Shown in pieces: positions 6,724 through 14,823 of a stretch of DNA of 25,934 nt. The notes beneath the pieces were generated by a model. That model was not told the origin of the DNA and did not search any database. It worked only from the letters and a program-made list of their open reading frames with translations. The stretch is from Embleya sp040605455 (lineage in GTDB: Bacteria; Actinomycetota; Actinomycetes; Streptomycetales; Streptomycetaceae): contig NZ_JBEXCV010000128.1 of the NCBI RefSeq assembly GCF_040605455.1, positions 1 through 25,934 on the forward strand. The letters run 5' to 3'. A program made the position numbers and the translations under genes. Position 1 is the first letter of the stretch, and every line of letters starts with the position of its first letter.

Positions 6724-7629
6724 TCAGTCCGTGGAGCGGCCGTTGCCCGGGTACTCCTCGGGGGGCAGCGAGTCCCATTCGGTGTTCGCGCCGTCGCGCG
6801 TCACCATGAACAACGGACGCGACCGCAGGACCCGCCCGACCCGTTGCCCGCACATCACGACCCCGAAATCGTCCGGCCCCGCGTAGCCCTCGAGCGAGTA
6901 GCGAAGGTACACGCCCCTCGCCTCGGCATACGCGATCGCCTCGCTCTCCAACTCCGCCCGGTCCCTGCCGACCAGCGCGAGTCCGTCGTAGGCGACCCGG
7001 GGACCGTGCACGGCGTCGACGGCGACGCAGAACAGCCCCACGGCCCGGCTCACATACGCCGTGACCGCGGGCAGTGAGGAAGCGGGCTCGGGACGGCGGA
7101 CTTCGATCCTCCACGTCGGCGAGAAGATCGCGCGGCGCGGCACACCATCGCCGACGCTCGTCCGGCCGGGTATCCCGGCTGCCGCCCCGACCACCTCGTC
7201 CACGGTCATACCGAACCGGAGCGGGCCGATGCCGACGGTCGGCGCATAGACCCACTCGTCCCATCCGGCGGCCCCGGTCCCGAACACCGCGACCGCGGTC
7301 GCCCCCGTGAAGACACCCGAGACCCGCCGCCGCCTCGCGACCAAGGCATCGTCCGGCGTCGGCGGCCCTTCCGGCGCGCCCGCACCTGCGGACGCGGCCG
7401 GAACCGGCGAACGCAGGGGCCGGTCGGCGAGGACCTCCTCGAGGTGTTCATGCTCGTAGTGCTCGATCGCATACGCCAGAGCCTGATACACGTCGTCGGC
7501 CAACCGGGGCCCCCACCCCCGGCGGCGGGCGTCGTCCGCCGCGAAGATGGCGGCGACCGCCCGGGTGTACGCGTCGAGATCCGCGAGAAGGGCGCCGGGC
7601 GCCGGAAGATCGGTCACGGGAACGATCAT
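6724..7629 (-). CDS. Hypothetical actinobacterial protein, about 301 aa
   Basis: The frame shows coherent coding sequence: mixed hydrophobic and charged residues, strong third-position G/C, and a clear stop followed by a hairpin. The first 70 residues are helical (LADLDAYTRAVAAIFAADDARR...DDVYQALAYAIEHYEHEHLE). A proline/alanine linker follows. The C-terminal 170 residues contain VGIGPLRFGMTVDEVVGAA, a pattern seen in uncharacterised Streptomyces proteins (x-G-P-L-R-F-G-M-x-x-x-E-V), and GVVMCGQRVGRVLRSRP. There is no signal peptide or membrane helix. The ATG at 7629 is the chosen start; a GTG four codons later (V of VTDLPAPG) is an alternative. I cannot assign a function. It may be a paired or immunity-type protein, but nothing here proves that. 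Confidence 0.65.
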   Translation of the reverse strand: MIVPVTDLPAPGALLADLDAYTRAVAAIFAADDARRRGWGPRLADDVYQALAYAIEHYEHEHLEEVLADRPLRSPVPAASAGAGAPEGPPTPDDALVARRRRVSGVFTGATAVAVFGTGAAGWDEWVYAPTVGIGPLRFGMTVDEVVGAAAGIPGRTSVGDGVPRRAIFSPTWRIEVRRPEPASSLPAVTAYVSRAVGLFCVAVDAVHGPRVAYDGLALVGRDRAELESEAIAYAEARGVYLRYSLEGYAGPDDFGVVMCGQRVGRVLRSRPLFMVTRDGANTEWDSLPPEEYPGNGRSTD

Positions 7630-7705
7630 CACCGACAGCCCCGACACCGGGCGCCGCCCGCTGTGACAACGCAACGCGGTCGGCCAACCAACGGACCGGA
7701 CGTCC

Positions 7706-7903
7706 CTGGTCAGAACCTTCTGACGCTTCGTGGTCGGCAAGAGCGACGCAGGCTGGTTCGGCGCCCCCGACCGCGATCTCCTCAAGAAGGCCGCCCGGGC
7801 CGTCCTCGCGATTCCGGACGGACGCCGACACCACGAACCACACGGCCCCGTAGCCGAACTCCCCACCGCAGCGCCCGCACACATCCGGGACGGCGGAGAG
7901 CTT
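7706..7903 (-). other. Coding-like stretch of unknown identity in the 7630-8075 gap
   Basis: One minus-strand frame reads KLSAVPDVCGRCGGEFGYGA, then VWFVVSASVRNREDGPGG and LLEEIAVGGAEPACVALADH. Its G/C-rich third positions and varied composition look more like protein than the other five frames. It carries one CxxC pair. The frame continues out of pattern into the start of the 6724-7629 gene and has no clear start or ribosome-binding site. It is either a decayed small gene or chance. The rest of the gap (7904-8075) shows nothing. Confidence 0.3.
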
Positions 7904-8075
7904 CGGACCGCCGGCCGGCCCTGTCGCCCCCGGCCACGTCGATCGACGAACTCGGCACGGGCGCGGGCACACCGTCCCCGGGGCCGCCCGGGTCCTGGGA
8001 CTCGGCCGGCCCCAAGGACGGCGCCCGCGGCGCGAGGGTCGATGCGGACCCGTTCGTCGTGTCGGCGGGTGCCGG

Positions 8076-8453
8076 CTACCGCGGGTGGTAGGAATCGGCG
8101 ATCCGACCGACGCAGACCGCCATCACGACCAGGCCGACCGCCCACGCGAGCACCGCGCCGTATCGCACGGCCCGCGCCCCGGCGAGGACCGCGATCGTCC
8201 CGGAGACGCCCAGGAGTGGTCCGCCGATCCACGGGATCTGCCAACACAACGCCTGACCCCTCGTCGTGCAGATCAGACCGTCCGCCGCCGACTCGCACGG
8301 GTCGCTCATCATCGCCCCGACGGGCAGTACCAGCATCAGCACGCCGGTCGCCGCCCACAGCAACACCAGGGCCGACACCACCAGCGAAACGCGGCCCCCG
8401 CCCCCCGCCCGCGTTCCGCCGCCCGAATCCCGCCGCCCCGCCGTCGTCGTCAT
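8076..8453 (-). CDS. Small three-helix membrane protein
   Basis: The product is 125 aa. After a charged, glycine-rich N-terminus there are three hydrophobic segments at about residues 22-46, 72-92 and 97-117. The loop between the first two contains Cys53, Cys62 and Cys70, which could form a disulfide if the loop faces outside. The sequence has an ordinary actinomycete membrane-protein composition and a clear stop. I do not recognise a named family. The nearest gene on the same strand is the hypothetical gene at 6724-7629, more than 440 bp downstream, so there is no evidence of co-transcription. Confidence 0.65.
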   Translation of the reverse strand: MTTTAGRRDSGGGTRAGGGGRVSLVVSALVLLWAATGVLMLVLPVGAMMSDPCESAADGLICTTRGQALCWQIPWIGGPLLGVSGTIAVLAGARAVRYGAVLAWAVGLVVMAVCVGRIADSYHPR

Positions 8454-9073
8454 GCACCCACCCTCCCGGCGGAGGGCACCACACCCCCAGGGACGACATA
8501 CTCAACCGGGGCTGTCCACGTACTCAGACAACCGGGCAACCGCGGCGGCATCGGACCCACCCCGTCGACCCTGCCACCGGCACACTCCGGGCGGACACGT
8601 GTCGCAGATCGACGCCATCCCGCGGTGCGCCGTCATGTCGGGAGGGGGTCGACACAACGCCATGGGAGTTGGCCGCGCCGGGCAACTCCGCGCGGTCGCA
8701 CGCATTTCGGGAGGCGGGCCGCCGACCCCGGCACCAGGCATCACGTCGGAGAGCCGACTGTGGAAAGGCACCGACGGGTCGACGGCGCACGCCGGAGCCT
8801 GTCAACGCTCGCTGAAGTCGACAGGCCCGGACGACGACGACTACTGGTGAGCACGCTGCATGCGTTCACCGCCGTCTCCGTCCCGACAGGGCCGGCGGCC
8901 TCCTGGCGTATCTGCCGTACGGCCGCGATACCGAGCCCTCGCGTCCTGGTGAAGCCGGCGCACCGGGCGAGACCGGCGATCCCGGCCGATACGACCCGTG
9001 CGGGAACGTGGGGGGCGTATCGGCGGTGCACACAGGTCATCGGACAGGGCCCGGCGCGTCGGAGGATCGCTGA
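8454..9073. other. Long region without a supportable gene
   Basis: These 620 bases contain open frames on both strands but none with a family pattern, a good start or consistent codon bias. One 23-base stretch at 8495-8517 resembles a repeat found twice near 22.7 kb (see the repeat entry there). A minus-strand frame around 8860-9040 (HVPARVVSAGIAGLARCAG...) is faintly protein-like but unassigned. Confidence 0.4.
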
Positions 9074-9313
9074 TCAGTGCGTCCCGGTCCGGACGTCACT
9101 CGACGAGGTATCAGCGCCGGGATCCTGGTGGACACGCCGTGTCCAACGCTCGACGGTCTCGCGGTCCAGGCCCGTCCAGCGGACAACGTCGCTGATCGGG
9201 CGGCCCTGGGCCACTGCGGCGGTGACCATCGGCCTCAACCGCTGGTCCATCTCCGTCAACCGCTGCCGCAGGACGCGACGTTCCGGACCCAACGTGTCCA
9301 AGGATTCAGTCAT
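9074..9313 (-). CDS. Small helix-turn-helix protein
   Basis: The product is 79 aa, starting at the ATG at 9313. Residues 8-33 are a charged helix (ERRVLRQRLTEMDQRLRPMV). Residues 31-62 read as a helix-turn-helix: TAAVAQGRPISDVVRWTGLD followed by RETVERWTRRV, the pattern of a recognition helix in small replication/transposition or antitoxin-like HTH proteins. A hydrophilic tail follows. An upstream GTG at 9349 would add 12 residues of poor quality. The role is unknown; DNA binding is inferred only from the HTH pattern. Confidence 0.55.
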   Translation of the reverse strand: MTESLDTLGPERRVLRQRLTEMDQRLRPMVTAAVAQGRPISDVVRWTGLDRETVERWTRRVHQDPGADTSSSDVRTGTH

Positions 9314-9385
9314 GTCACCAGTGCACTGTGACACGCTCCCGGCGGTCAACTCGTTCCGGTCGGAGTTGCTCGACCCGCACGCTCT

Positions 9386-9535
9386 TTGGGGGACAGGGAG
9401 GCGCTGACGACGTTCCTTGACGTGGTGCGGCGCAGCGAGGCGTTCGCGAAGCCGGCCGACACGCTGGCCGAGAGCGAGGTCCGACCCCGCGAAGGCGACG
9501 TTCTACGGCGTGCGGAACGGGAGTTCCAGGTCTGA
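9386..9535 (+). other. Short coding-like fragment, possible C-terminus of a lost gene
   Basis: The plus-strand frame ends in a TGA at 9533-9535 and reads GDREALTTFLDVVRRSEAFA, then KPADTLAESEVRP and VLRRAEREFQV. It is helical and charge-balanced with strong third-position G/C. It could be the last 49 residues of a truncated gene or a very small TTG-started gene at 9386. I do not recognise the family. Confidence 0.3.
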
Positions 9536-9641
9536 CCCTGTGCGGCGGCCGGCCACCCGACGTTGCACACCGAGGCCACACACGGCGGCTCTCGGAAATC
9601 TGCGACCCGCCCAAAGGGCGGGGTTGCGGATGCGGCAGGGT

Positions 9642-10530
9642 CTATGGCACCGAGGTCGGTTCGCGGCACAGGGGCCCGACGAGTTCGACGGCGGCCTCCC
9701 TGAGCCGGAGCAGACTCACATCCATCTCGTCCCGCCCGGGCCGATGAGTCGCCCCGGGGATCGCCAGCGCGCCGGTGGTGAGGATCGCCCCCAGGCGATC
9801 CTCGGCGTGGCCGCTGTCCCACCGCAGGCAACGGGTGGTGTTGCTGCGCCGGGGGCGGCACGAGACGGGCGCGGGATCCGTAGCCTCTCCACCACAGTCC
9901 GGCGCGGACCATCAGCGCGCTGCGCAGCACGGTGCATACGTCCGGTCGCCAGTGGTGGGCGGATCGTTGTTCGGTCGGGGTTACGGCGGGTTCGTTCCAC
10001 ACCGGGTGGCGATGGCGCAGGGCGCGGCGGGCGGCCATCGCCTCGACCTCGCGTTCCCAGTTTTGCGGGCGAGGCGGGTCGGGACGGGTGAGGTGTCGCG
10101 CAGTTCGAGCAGTCCGCCCGTGGGCAGGTGTTCGAGCAGGATCCTGCCGCCGGTGAGTTCGCGAAGGCGCAGCCCCGCGATGCCGCATTGTTCAAAGGAG
10201 TCGTCCTCGAAGACGGTGGTTCGAGGCAGGAGGTAGCGGGTGACGCGGGCGGCGGTGTTGGTCTGGATGATCAGCCGGTCGCGGCGGGGGCGATCCAGGA
10301 GAAGTAGAGCGGGAGTTCGGGGAAGGTGCGTCCGCCGTGGCGATCCCAGGGGTGTTCGCCGTCCCGACTGAACAGGCAGTCGAACAGCATGGCCTGGAAG
10401 GCCTGTTGTCCGGGATCGTCGGTGTCCAGGGCCGGCCTGCCCCGGCGCAGATATCCGCTCAGGACCCGCAGGGGGACTCCCGTGAGGTCGTGGCATTCGC
10501 GGCGGCGGCCCGGTCGTTCACATGTGGCAT
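9642..10530 (-). pseudogene. Unknown protein of about 295 aa broken by several single-base frameshifts
   Basis: Four successive minus-strand frame segments join into one coherent protein if single bases are corrected. They are VPLRVLSGYLRRGRPALDTD...PELPLYFSWIAP, then RDRLIIQTNTAARVTRYLLP...LPTGGLLELRD, then QNWEREVEAMAARRALRHRH...GLWWRGYGS, then CLRWDSGHAEDRLGAILTTG...VGPLCREPTSVP ending at a TAG at 9642. The switches fall at the G run 10286-10290, near 10092, and at the G run 9851-9855. The first part may join to ATG 10530 (MPHVNDRAAA) through one more shift. I cannot name the family. The segments carry normal codon bias, so this was a real gene recently, or it still is one and the shifts are sequencing errors. 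Confidence 0.5.
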
Positions 10531-10878
10531 GGCTACTCCACGGCGTTTCCCGGATCGCGCCGCGGGTCGGAGAAGGAAACCATGCGGTGTCGTGCCTGAT
10601 CGGGCCGGAGGCACGGGCATCGCACCCTTGGGTGTCTCGCTCGTTCGTCCGGGCGAACGGCACACATGGTCCGCCTCCGGGACCGTGACGGTGACGATAT
10701 CGGGCAGGCGGGGGCATGCTGCCAAGACACGCCGCGTGTCGCGGACGCGCGAATCGTTCTCGTCGGTGAGGACCGTGCGGTCGTACGTGCGGTCCCGGGT
10801 TGCACCACCCGGAGACACGATTCCACCGGGCAAGTGATTACCAATCGGACAGACACTTCCGATCAACAGCTCAACCCA
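10531..10878. other. Gap with no clear gene
   Basis: A minus-strand frame (from about 10866, including SRVRDTRRVLAACPRLPDIV) runs into the broken gene above and could be its upstream part, but I see no family pattern. The 10830-10890 part has lower GC content and may hold the promoter of the broken gene. I see no hairpin or repeat here. Confidence 0.35.
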
Positions 10879-11535
10879 TCAAAGAGTCGCGCTCTGGTCG
10901 GCGAGCAGGACGGCCGGCAACGGGGCCTCCAGCACCAGGGCCCGTGGGAGTGACAGACCGAAGTGCCGCTCCAACACCCCCAGAGTGGTCCGGTGCACCT
11001 CGCGGCCGGTTCGCTCCTCGTCCGGCAGACCTTCTGCATTCAGCAACTGCTCTATCTTGCCCGCAACTTCGGGGTCTCCGACGACCTTGCCATTGCCCCA
11101 GGAGTCGTCCAGGTGCAGATTGAACGAGCACACCGTCCGGCCGTCCCGGTAGTAGTGGAAGGTCGGCGGCACCGGCTTGCCGTTCTCCTCCTCGTACTCC
11201 ACCAAGAAGACCTCCGTGCCGCCCACGGAGATCGCCGGATCGTTCTTGAACTCACCGAACCAGCCCCCGTACGCCACCGCGAAGGTCCACCCGCCGCCAG
11301 CCCCCAGCCGCAGCCCGATCCCGTCCCAGGCGTCCCCGAACTTTTCCTCCAACGCTTCGACCAGCCTGTCCCCGGTAAGCTCCCCAACCGGCTCCACCGT
11401 CCGCTTCGACCACTGGGCCGAGGCCGCGATCCGCGCCGCCAGCGCCTCGACCCCGAGCCCTCGGGCCAGCGTTACGCTGTAGCCGCCGAAGGCGATGCTC
11501 TGTGGCTCCGCGAGCCAGGCGATTCCGTCCGTCAT
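10879..11535 (-). CDS. DUF6461-like hypothetical protein
   Basis: The product is 218 aa from the ATG at 11535. It begins MTDGIAWLAEPQSIAFGGYS followed by VTLARGLGVEALAARI. This matches the W-L...-S-V-T-L-x-R-G-L-x-x-E-x-L pattern of the DUF6461 proteins common in Streptomyces. The middle reads LRLGAGGGWTFAVAYGGWFG and the second half contains VFLVEYEEENGKPVPPTFHY, alternating beta strands with an acidic face, as in small intracellular SUKH/immunity-like folds. There is no signal peptide or transmembrane helix. The function of the family is not established. An IS3 fragment begins about 50 bp beyond its start, so its promoter region may be disturbed. Confidence 0.7.
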   Translation of the reverse strand: MTDGIAWLAEPQSIAFGGYSVTLARGLGVEALAARIAASAQWSKRTVEPVGELTGDRLVEALEEKFGDAWDGIGLRLGAGGGWTFAVAYGGWFGEFKNDPAISVGGTEVFLVEYEEENGKPVPPTFHYYRDGRTVCSFNLHLDDSWGNGKVVGDPEVAGKIEQLLNAEGLPDEERTGREVHRTTLGVLERHFGLSLPRALVLEAPLPAVLLADQSATL

Positions 11536-11582
11536 ACAGGTGATCCTGTCGCACCACACCGACACCCCCGCCCCGAGCCACC

Positions 11583-11812
11583 GAACTGGTCCTGGCAGCA
11601 CTGGAGATGGCCTTGTGGCTGCGCGACCGCACCGGCACCCGGCCAGGGACGGGCGAACTGATACATCACTCCGACGCGGGGTCGCAATACACATCTTTCG
11701 CCCTGGCCGAGCATCTGAGCCGGGACGGCATCGCCCCCTCGATCGGCTCGGTCGGCGGCGTACTGGACAACGCGCTGATGGAATCCACCATCGGCCTCTA
11801 CAAGCAATGCCG
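11583..11812 (+). pseudogene. IS3-family transposase OrfB fragment (C-terminal part of rve domain)
   Basis: The plus-strand frame reads ATELVLAALEMALWLRDRTG, then ELIHHSDAGSQYTSFALAEH, then IAPSIGSVGGVLDNALMEST and IGLYK. The H-H-S-D-x-G-x-Q-Y motif holds the second catalytic aspartate, and D-N-A-x-x-E-S holds the glutamate of the IS3 DDE triad. The first aspartate and everything upstream are missing, and the match stops after IGLYK. No inverted repeats are visible. It is one piece in a series of mobile-element relics extending to 14.96 kb. Confidence 0.8.
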
Positions 11813-12120
11813 CGGAGTTAGGGCTCGCAGAGCATTAACCCGCAGTCTTGATCTCTGTTGGGAGGGTGATTCCTGCCCTGCTCGCGTGGGCGTGGAGGTG
11901 GTCCAGGGTGGTCAGGCGTTGTTCGGCGGGCCGGATGGTGTGGTCCGCCCGTTCCAACAGACACCGGATATCGCGACGCCCCTGACCCGTTCGACCAGCC
12001 GAGTCCGGACCTCGCATGGCTATGCCATCCGGCCCTGACCGCGCCCGCGTCGTTTGTCCAGGCCGGCCTCCCGCTCCGGCGGTTCCAACGGCTACCGCAC
12101 CCGCGCCTGTGTTCCTGGCG
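11813..12120. other. Unassigned stretch between IS fragments
   Basis: A minus-strand frame ending at 11835 reads LLERADHTIRPAEQRLTTLD followed by HLHAHASRAGITLPTEIKTAG, a helical, coding-like C-terminus of about 50 residues. Upstream of about 11985 it degenerates. I do not recognise it. It is probably another gene end captured among the transposon pieces. Confidence 0.35.
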
Positions 12121-12133
12121 GAAAGTGACACAC

Positions 12134-12305
12134 GGTGACCTGGAGGCGTTGGTGCCCGAGGACGACGGCTCGGCCGAGGCGGCGATGCGCGAGAAGCTGT
12201 CCTCGCGGTACAACACGGTCCGGCCGTTCCTGGGGTTCTTGGGCGAGTCGGACGCGTTGGGCGCGTTGGGCGCGTCTGGCGTGCGAGCCGCCGCGCGCGA
12301 AGTGG
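12134..12305 (+). pseudogene. Tn3-family transposase fragment
   Basis: The plus-strand frame reads DLEALVPEDDGSAEAAMREK, then LSSRYNTVRPFLGFLGESDA and LGALGASGVRAAAREV. This resembles the stretch of Streptomyces Tn3-type transposases in which R-Y/F-x-T-V-R-P-F-L-x-L-L is followed by a short helical spacer. Only about 57 of roughly 1,000 residues are present, with no catalytic residues and no 38-bp terminal repeat that I can find. Confidence 0.55.
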
Positions 12306-12479
12306 GCCCACTACCACGCCCGTTGCCTGTGCCGTTAGCAACCTCGACATCCCAACCTTCCGCGAAGTCGCCGGACGAACGACAGGCCTTCCCCCGGGCA
12401 GCCCTATGGCCGGCACGGCCTGACAGCCGGCAAGTTCATCCGGACACGACTGGGAAGTGGAGGCCGTATCCCCGGCAAC

Positions 12480-12923
12480 TCAGCTGACCTGACCATTCTC
12501 AAGTTCAAGTTCCATGCCGGTCAGGCTTACTCGAATCCGTCTGACTCGGCTCAGGCTCTCGATCAGCTTTCGGAAGACAGACTTTCGCGCGCAAGCCGGA
12601 CACGTAACAGATACTGTGAAGCTGAACCGCCGGGCATCGGTGGTGACGCATTGAAGCTCGACCTGGTAGACAACGGCCTCGTGGCACCGCGAGCAGGGCA
12701 GCCCTTGAAGCTCCAAAGGAACCCGGTGGCTGATCATCCGGACCATAGCCCCGCAGCTGGGGCAAAAGCTGACCCCCCTGCCTCTGGCCGCCCACCCGTC
12801 ACCACGCGCGTTGACTTCGACTTCTCGGACTTCGACGTAGAAATCGTTCTCTATGGGCGCTCCACTACGTCGACAACTTTCGCACGGATACTCGCAGTAA
12901 AACTCAATGGTTCCAGTGGACAT
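12480..12923 (-). CDS. Small multi-zinc-ribbon protein
   Basis: The product is 147 aa from the ATG at 12923. It carries four CxxC pairs at residues 14/17 (CESC), 54/57 (CPSC), 77/80 (CSRC) and 108/111 (CPAC), plus Cys10 and Cys92. They fit two zinc ribbons built from paired knuckles. Beta-rich segments lie between them (IENDFYVEVREVEVNAR, VVYQVELQCVTTD, RRFSFTVSVTC), and a basic helix follows (VFRKLIESLSRVRRIRVSL). Base composition is visibly less GC-rich than the neighbours, which suggests transfer. Such ribbons occur in nucleic-acid-binding and adaptor proteins, and the role here is unknown. It is the only apparently intact gene inside the mobile-element graveyard and has only a weak purine-rich upstream site. 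Confidence 0.65.
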   Translation of the reverse strand: MSTGTIEFYCEYPCESCRRSGAPIENDFYVEVREVEVNARGDGWAARGRGVSFCPSCGAMVRMISHRVPLELQGLPCSRCHEAVVYQVELQCVTTDARRFSFTVSVTCPACARKSVFRKLIESLSRVRRIRVSLTGMELELENGQVS

Positions 12924-13066
12924 GAACGAACCCCCCACCCTCCACGCTACCGAGTGGCAGCAGTTTAGAGAGGCGGAAGCACCGCGCGGGCTGAAGTTGA
13001 CCAAGCCGGTGCTGCAATACGCAGGCAGCGGACTCCGGAAATGTTCTTGTCCTGGTAGTTCAGAGA

Positions 13067-13114
13067 AGGTTCGATCAGGGCCCATTCGTCGTCCCAGGTG
13101 TCGGAGGGGTAGCA
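13067..13114 (-). pseudogene. IS5-family transposase N-terminal fragment
   Basis: A short minus-strand frame reads YPSDTWDDEWALIEPSL. This is the conserved start of many actinobacterial IS5-group transposases (Y-P-S-D-x-x-D-x-x-W-A-x-I-E-P). Only about 16 residues remain. On both sides the sequence belongs to other things, so this is a scar. Confidence 0.6.
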
Positions 13115-13149
13115 GCGTCGCCGCGGCGACGGTGTCCCCTTCCTTCCGG

Positions 13150-13181
13150 GACGGGGTGGGTCCGGCCGGACCCACCCCGTC
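13150..13181. repeat. Perfect 32-bp palindrome
   Basis: Bases 13150-13165 (GACGGGGTGGGTCCGG) are exactly the reverse complement of 13166-13181. It lies between the IS5 scar and the recombinase relic. It could form a strong hairpin as RNA or a cruciform as DNA. A terminator or a recombination or transposon-end structure is possible. There is no loop and no T-tract. Confidence 0.8.
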
Positions 13182-13304
13182 GATGTCGGCCGGCCGCCGC
13201 GGCGAACGCGTGGCAGGCGGTGACCAGGTCCAGGAACTCCACCGAGCGGTCGATCGCGCGGACCGCCGGCGCAACGGGGTCGGTCCGCTCGAAGTGCTCG
13301 CGGG

Positions 13305-13550
13305 CCTGCCCATCGGCATACCGCGGCGCATGAACACGCAGCGGACCGCTTGGTGCGCCCACGGGTCGTGGCGCGCGGCGACGTTGCCGTCCTTGGCGGC
13401 GTCGATCAGGACGCGCAGGGCGTCGGCCGCCTGCGGGTGTAGCCGGATCATGCGCTCGGTGTAGGTCTTGCCGACCGGAATCCGCAGCCTGGGACAGCCG
13501 TCCGGGTATGCGTCCAGGCAGTGGATGGTCAGCCGCGTGATCTCGCCGCT
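13305..13550 (-). pseudogene. Tyrosine recombinase/integrase fragment fused in frame to an unrelated gene
   Basis: The minus-strand frame reads GEITRLTIHCLDAYPDGCPR, then LRIPVGKTYTERMIRLHPQA, then ADALRVLIDAAKDGN and HQAVRCVFMRRGMPMG. This is the mid-catalytic-domain segment of Streptomyces phage-type integrases, beginning just after the R-x-x-E-I-x-x-L helix that carries the first catalytic arginine. The arginine itself and the later H-x-x-R and Tyr are missing. It joins upstream, without a stop, to the extracellular beta-sandwich gene (13551-14537). Downstream, from about 13310 to 13200, a different frame carries GC-biased coding-like sequence (REHFERTDPVAPAVRAIDRS, VEFLDLVTACHAFAAAAG) that I do not recognise. 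Confidence 0.65.
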
Positions 13551-14537
13551 GCCGGTGAAGGCGTCTTCCTGAACGTCGAATCGGGTACGCGCCCCGCCGA
13601 GGTCGACCGCCCACCCCGCCGCGGTGGGCGCCGGGCCAGGGAGGTTGCCGTCGGAGATGAGCATGCGTACCACCTGCCTCTGGGCGTTCCGCCGCCGGAA
13701 GTCGGCCGGCGTGACGCCCGACGCCGAGGCCGACGGGCCGGGACCGCCGAGCCGTGTATGGTCCACCCGAATCGTCGCGGGCCAGGCCACCGGCCCGTCG
13801 AGGGTAGGCCAGTCGGGCTCGAAGTGGATTGCCCCGTTCAGTTGTTCGCGGATCAGCAAGGTGTTGCCGACGACATGTGCGGGATTGCGGGCCACCACGG
13901 CATGCGGGTTCAGTGGCGCGGTCACCGTCCCGCCGTCCGGGACGATCATGCGCAGCTCGCCGGTGACCGGCACCGCGCCCGCGCCCGGGCCGAGGCCGAA
14001 GTCTCCGGACTCGGAGGTCGCGTACACGCGCACCCACGTGCGCTTGTGCGCGACCATGCCGACGGTGTTGCGCGGTCCGGCCGGAGTGGTGGCGAACTGT
14101 TGGATGGCTTGGGTGACTTCGAGGCCTTGTACGGTGCGCGCGATCTTGCCGACGACGCGCAACGTGTGGGTACTCGACGTGGTTCCGCAGGCCGATGAGC
14201 AGGTGACTGTCACGGTGATGGTGCGGGCCGATGCGATGCCTGACAGGTTGACGGTCTCCTGCCGGTACGCCGCCGGCAGGCCCGACCGGTCCACGATGAG
14301 GGCGTTGGTCAGGTCGTCCTTGACGGTCAGTCGGACACCCGGCGGAGCAAAGACGCCGGGGCGCGTCACCCAACCCACCACCAGCGCGGCCTTGTTGTGC
14401 ACCCACGGCGGTTTGGGCATGCCGCCGAACATGAGCCCGCTGATGGCGGGCAGCCCGCCGGCGAAGTCGGGGCAGGTGCCCAGGCGGAAGACGTCCCAAC
14501 GCACGCCGCAGGCGAAGACGGGCGGCTCGGCGACCAC
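13551..14537 (-). pseudogene. Truncated extracellular beta-sandwich protein (VEVTQAIQ type)
   Basis: The frame is open from before 14537 (GTG) and reads as a beta-rich protein. It has an Ig-like stretch with two cysteines (TITVTVTCSSACGTTSSTHT), then VQGLEVTQAIQQFA and HKRTWVRVYA. These two motifs mark large secreted actinobacterial proteins in which G-x-E-V-T-Q-x-I-Q is followed by a K-R-T-W-V-R-V-Y strand, often beside metalloprotease-like domains. The likely signal peptide and N-terminus are lost upstream, where mobile-element sequence begins near 14.6 kb. At about 13550 the gene switches in frame into an integrase fragment. It is therefore truncated at both ends. Confidence 0.5.
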
Positions 14538-14699
14538 CAGGCTCAGCGGCCCGGCGCCCCCGACATCCCCGCCGAACGCGGAGCGGTCGGTCGGATGTCG
14601 GAGAGCGCGGTGCGCGCGGCGGCTGTCGACGCGGAACGGGACGACAAACGGAGCAGCCGTGCCGTTCCCCGGGTCCGGTTCTCCCTCGCCAACCGGAGC

Positions 14700-14823
14700 G
14701 GCGGCCGGCCCGGTGGGCGGGGCTGCGCCACCGGGTGGCGAGCAGTCGGCGGTGCCACCGGAGCAGGGTGCCCGGGGTGACGATCCGGTGGGCGCGCAGC
14801 GCCTCGGGCAGCACCCGGGCCAC
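14700..14823 (-). pseudogene. Integrase-core (rve) transposase N-terminal fragment
   Basis: The minus strand from 14823 reads ARVLPEALRAHRIVTPGTLL followed by RWHRRLLATRW. This matches the DNA-binding end of actinobacterial rve-type transposases (R-I/L-V-T-P-x-T-L-L-x-W-H-R-R-L). After about 34 residues it turns into arginine-rich read-through. Its end touches the IS110 fragment on the other strand, so one element probably inserted into or recombined with the other. Confidence 0.65.

Noticed and set aside
8741..9040. 99-codon minus-strand frame
   Set aside because: It is only partly protein-like, with no family motif or start signal. I left it as an unassigned region.
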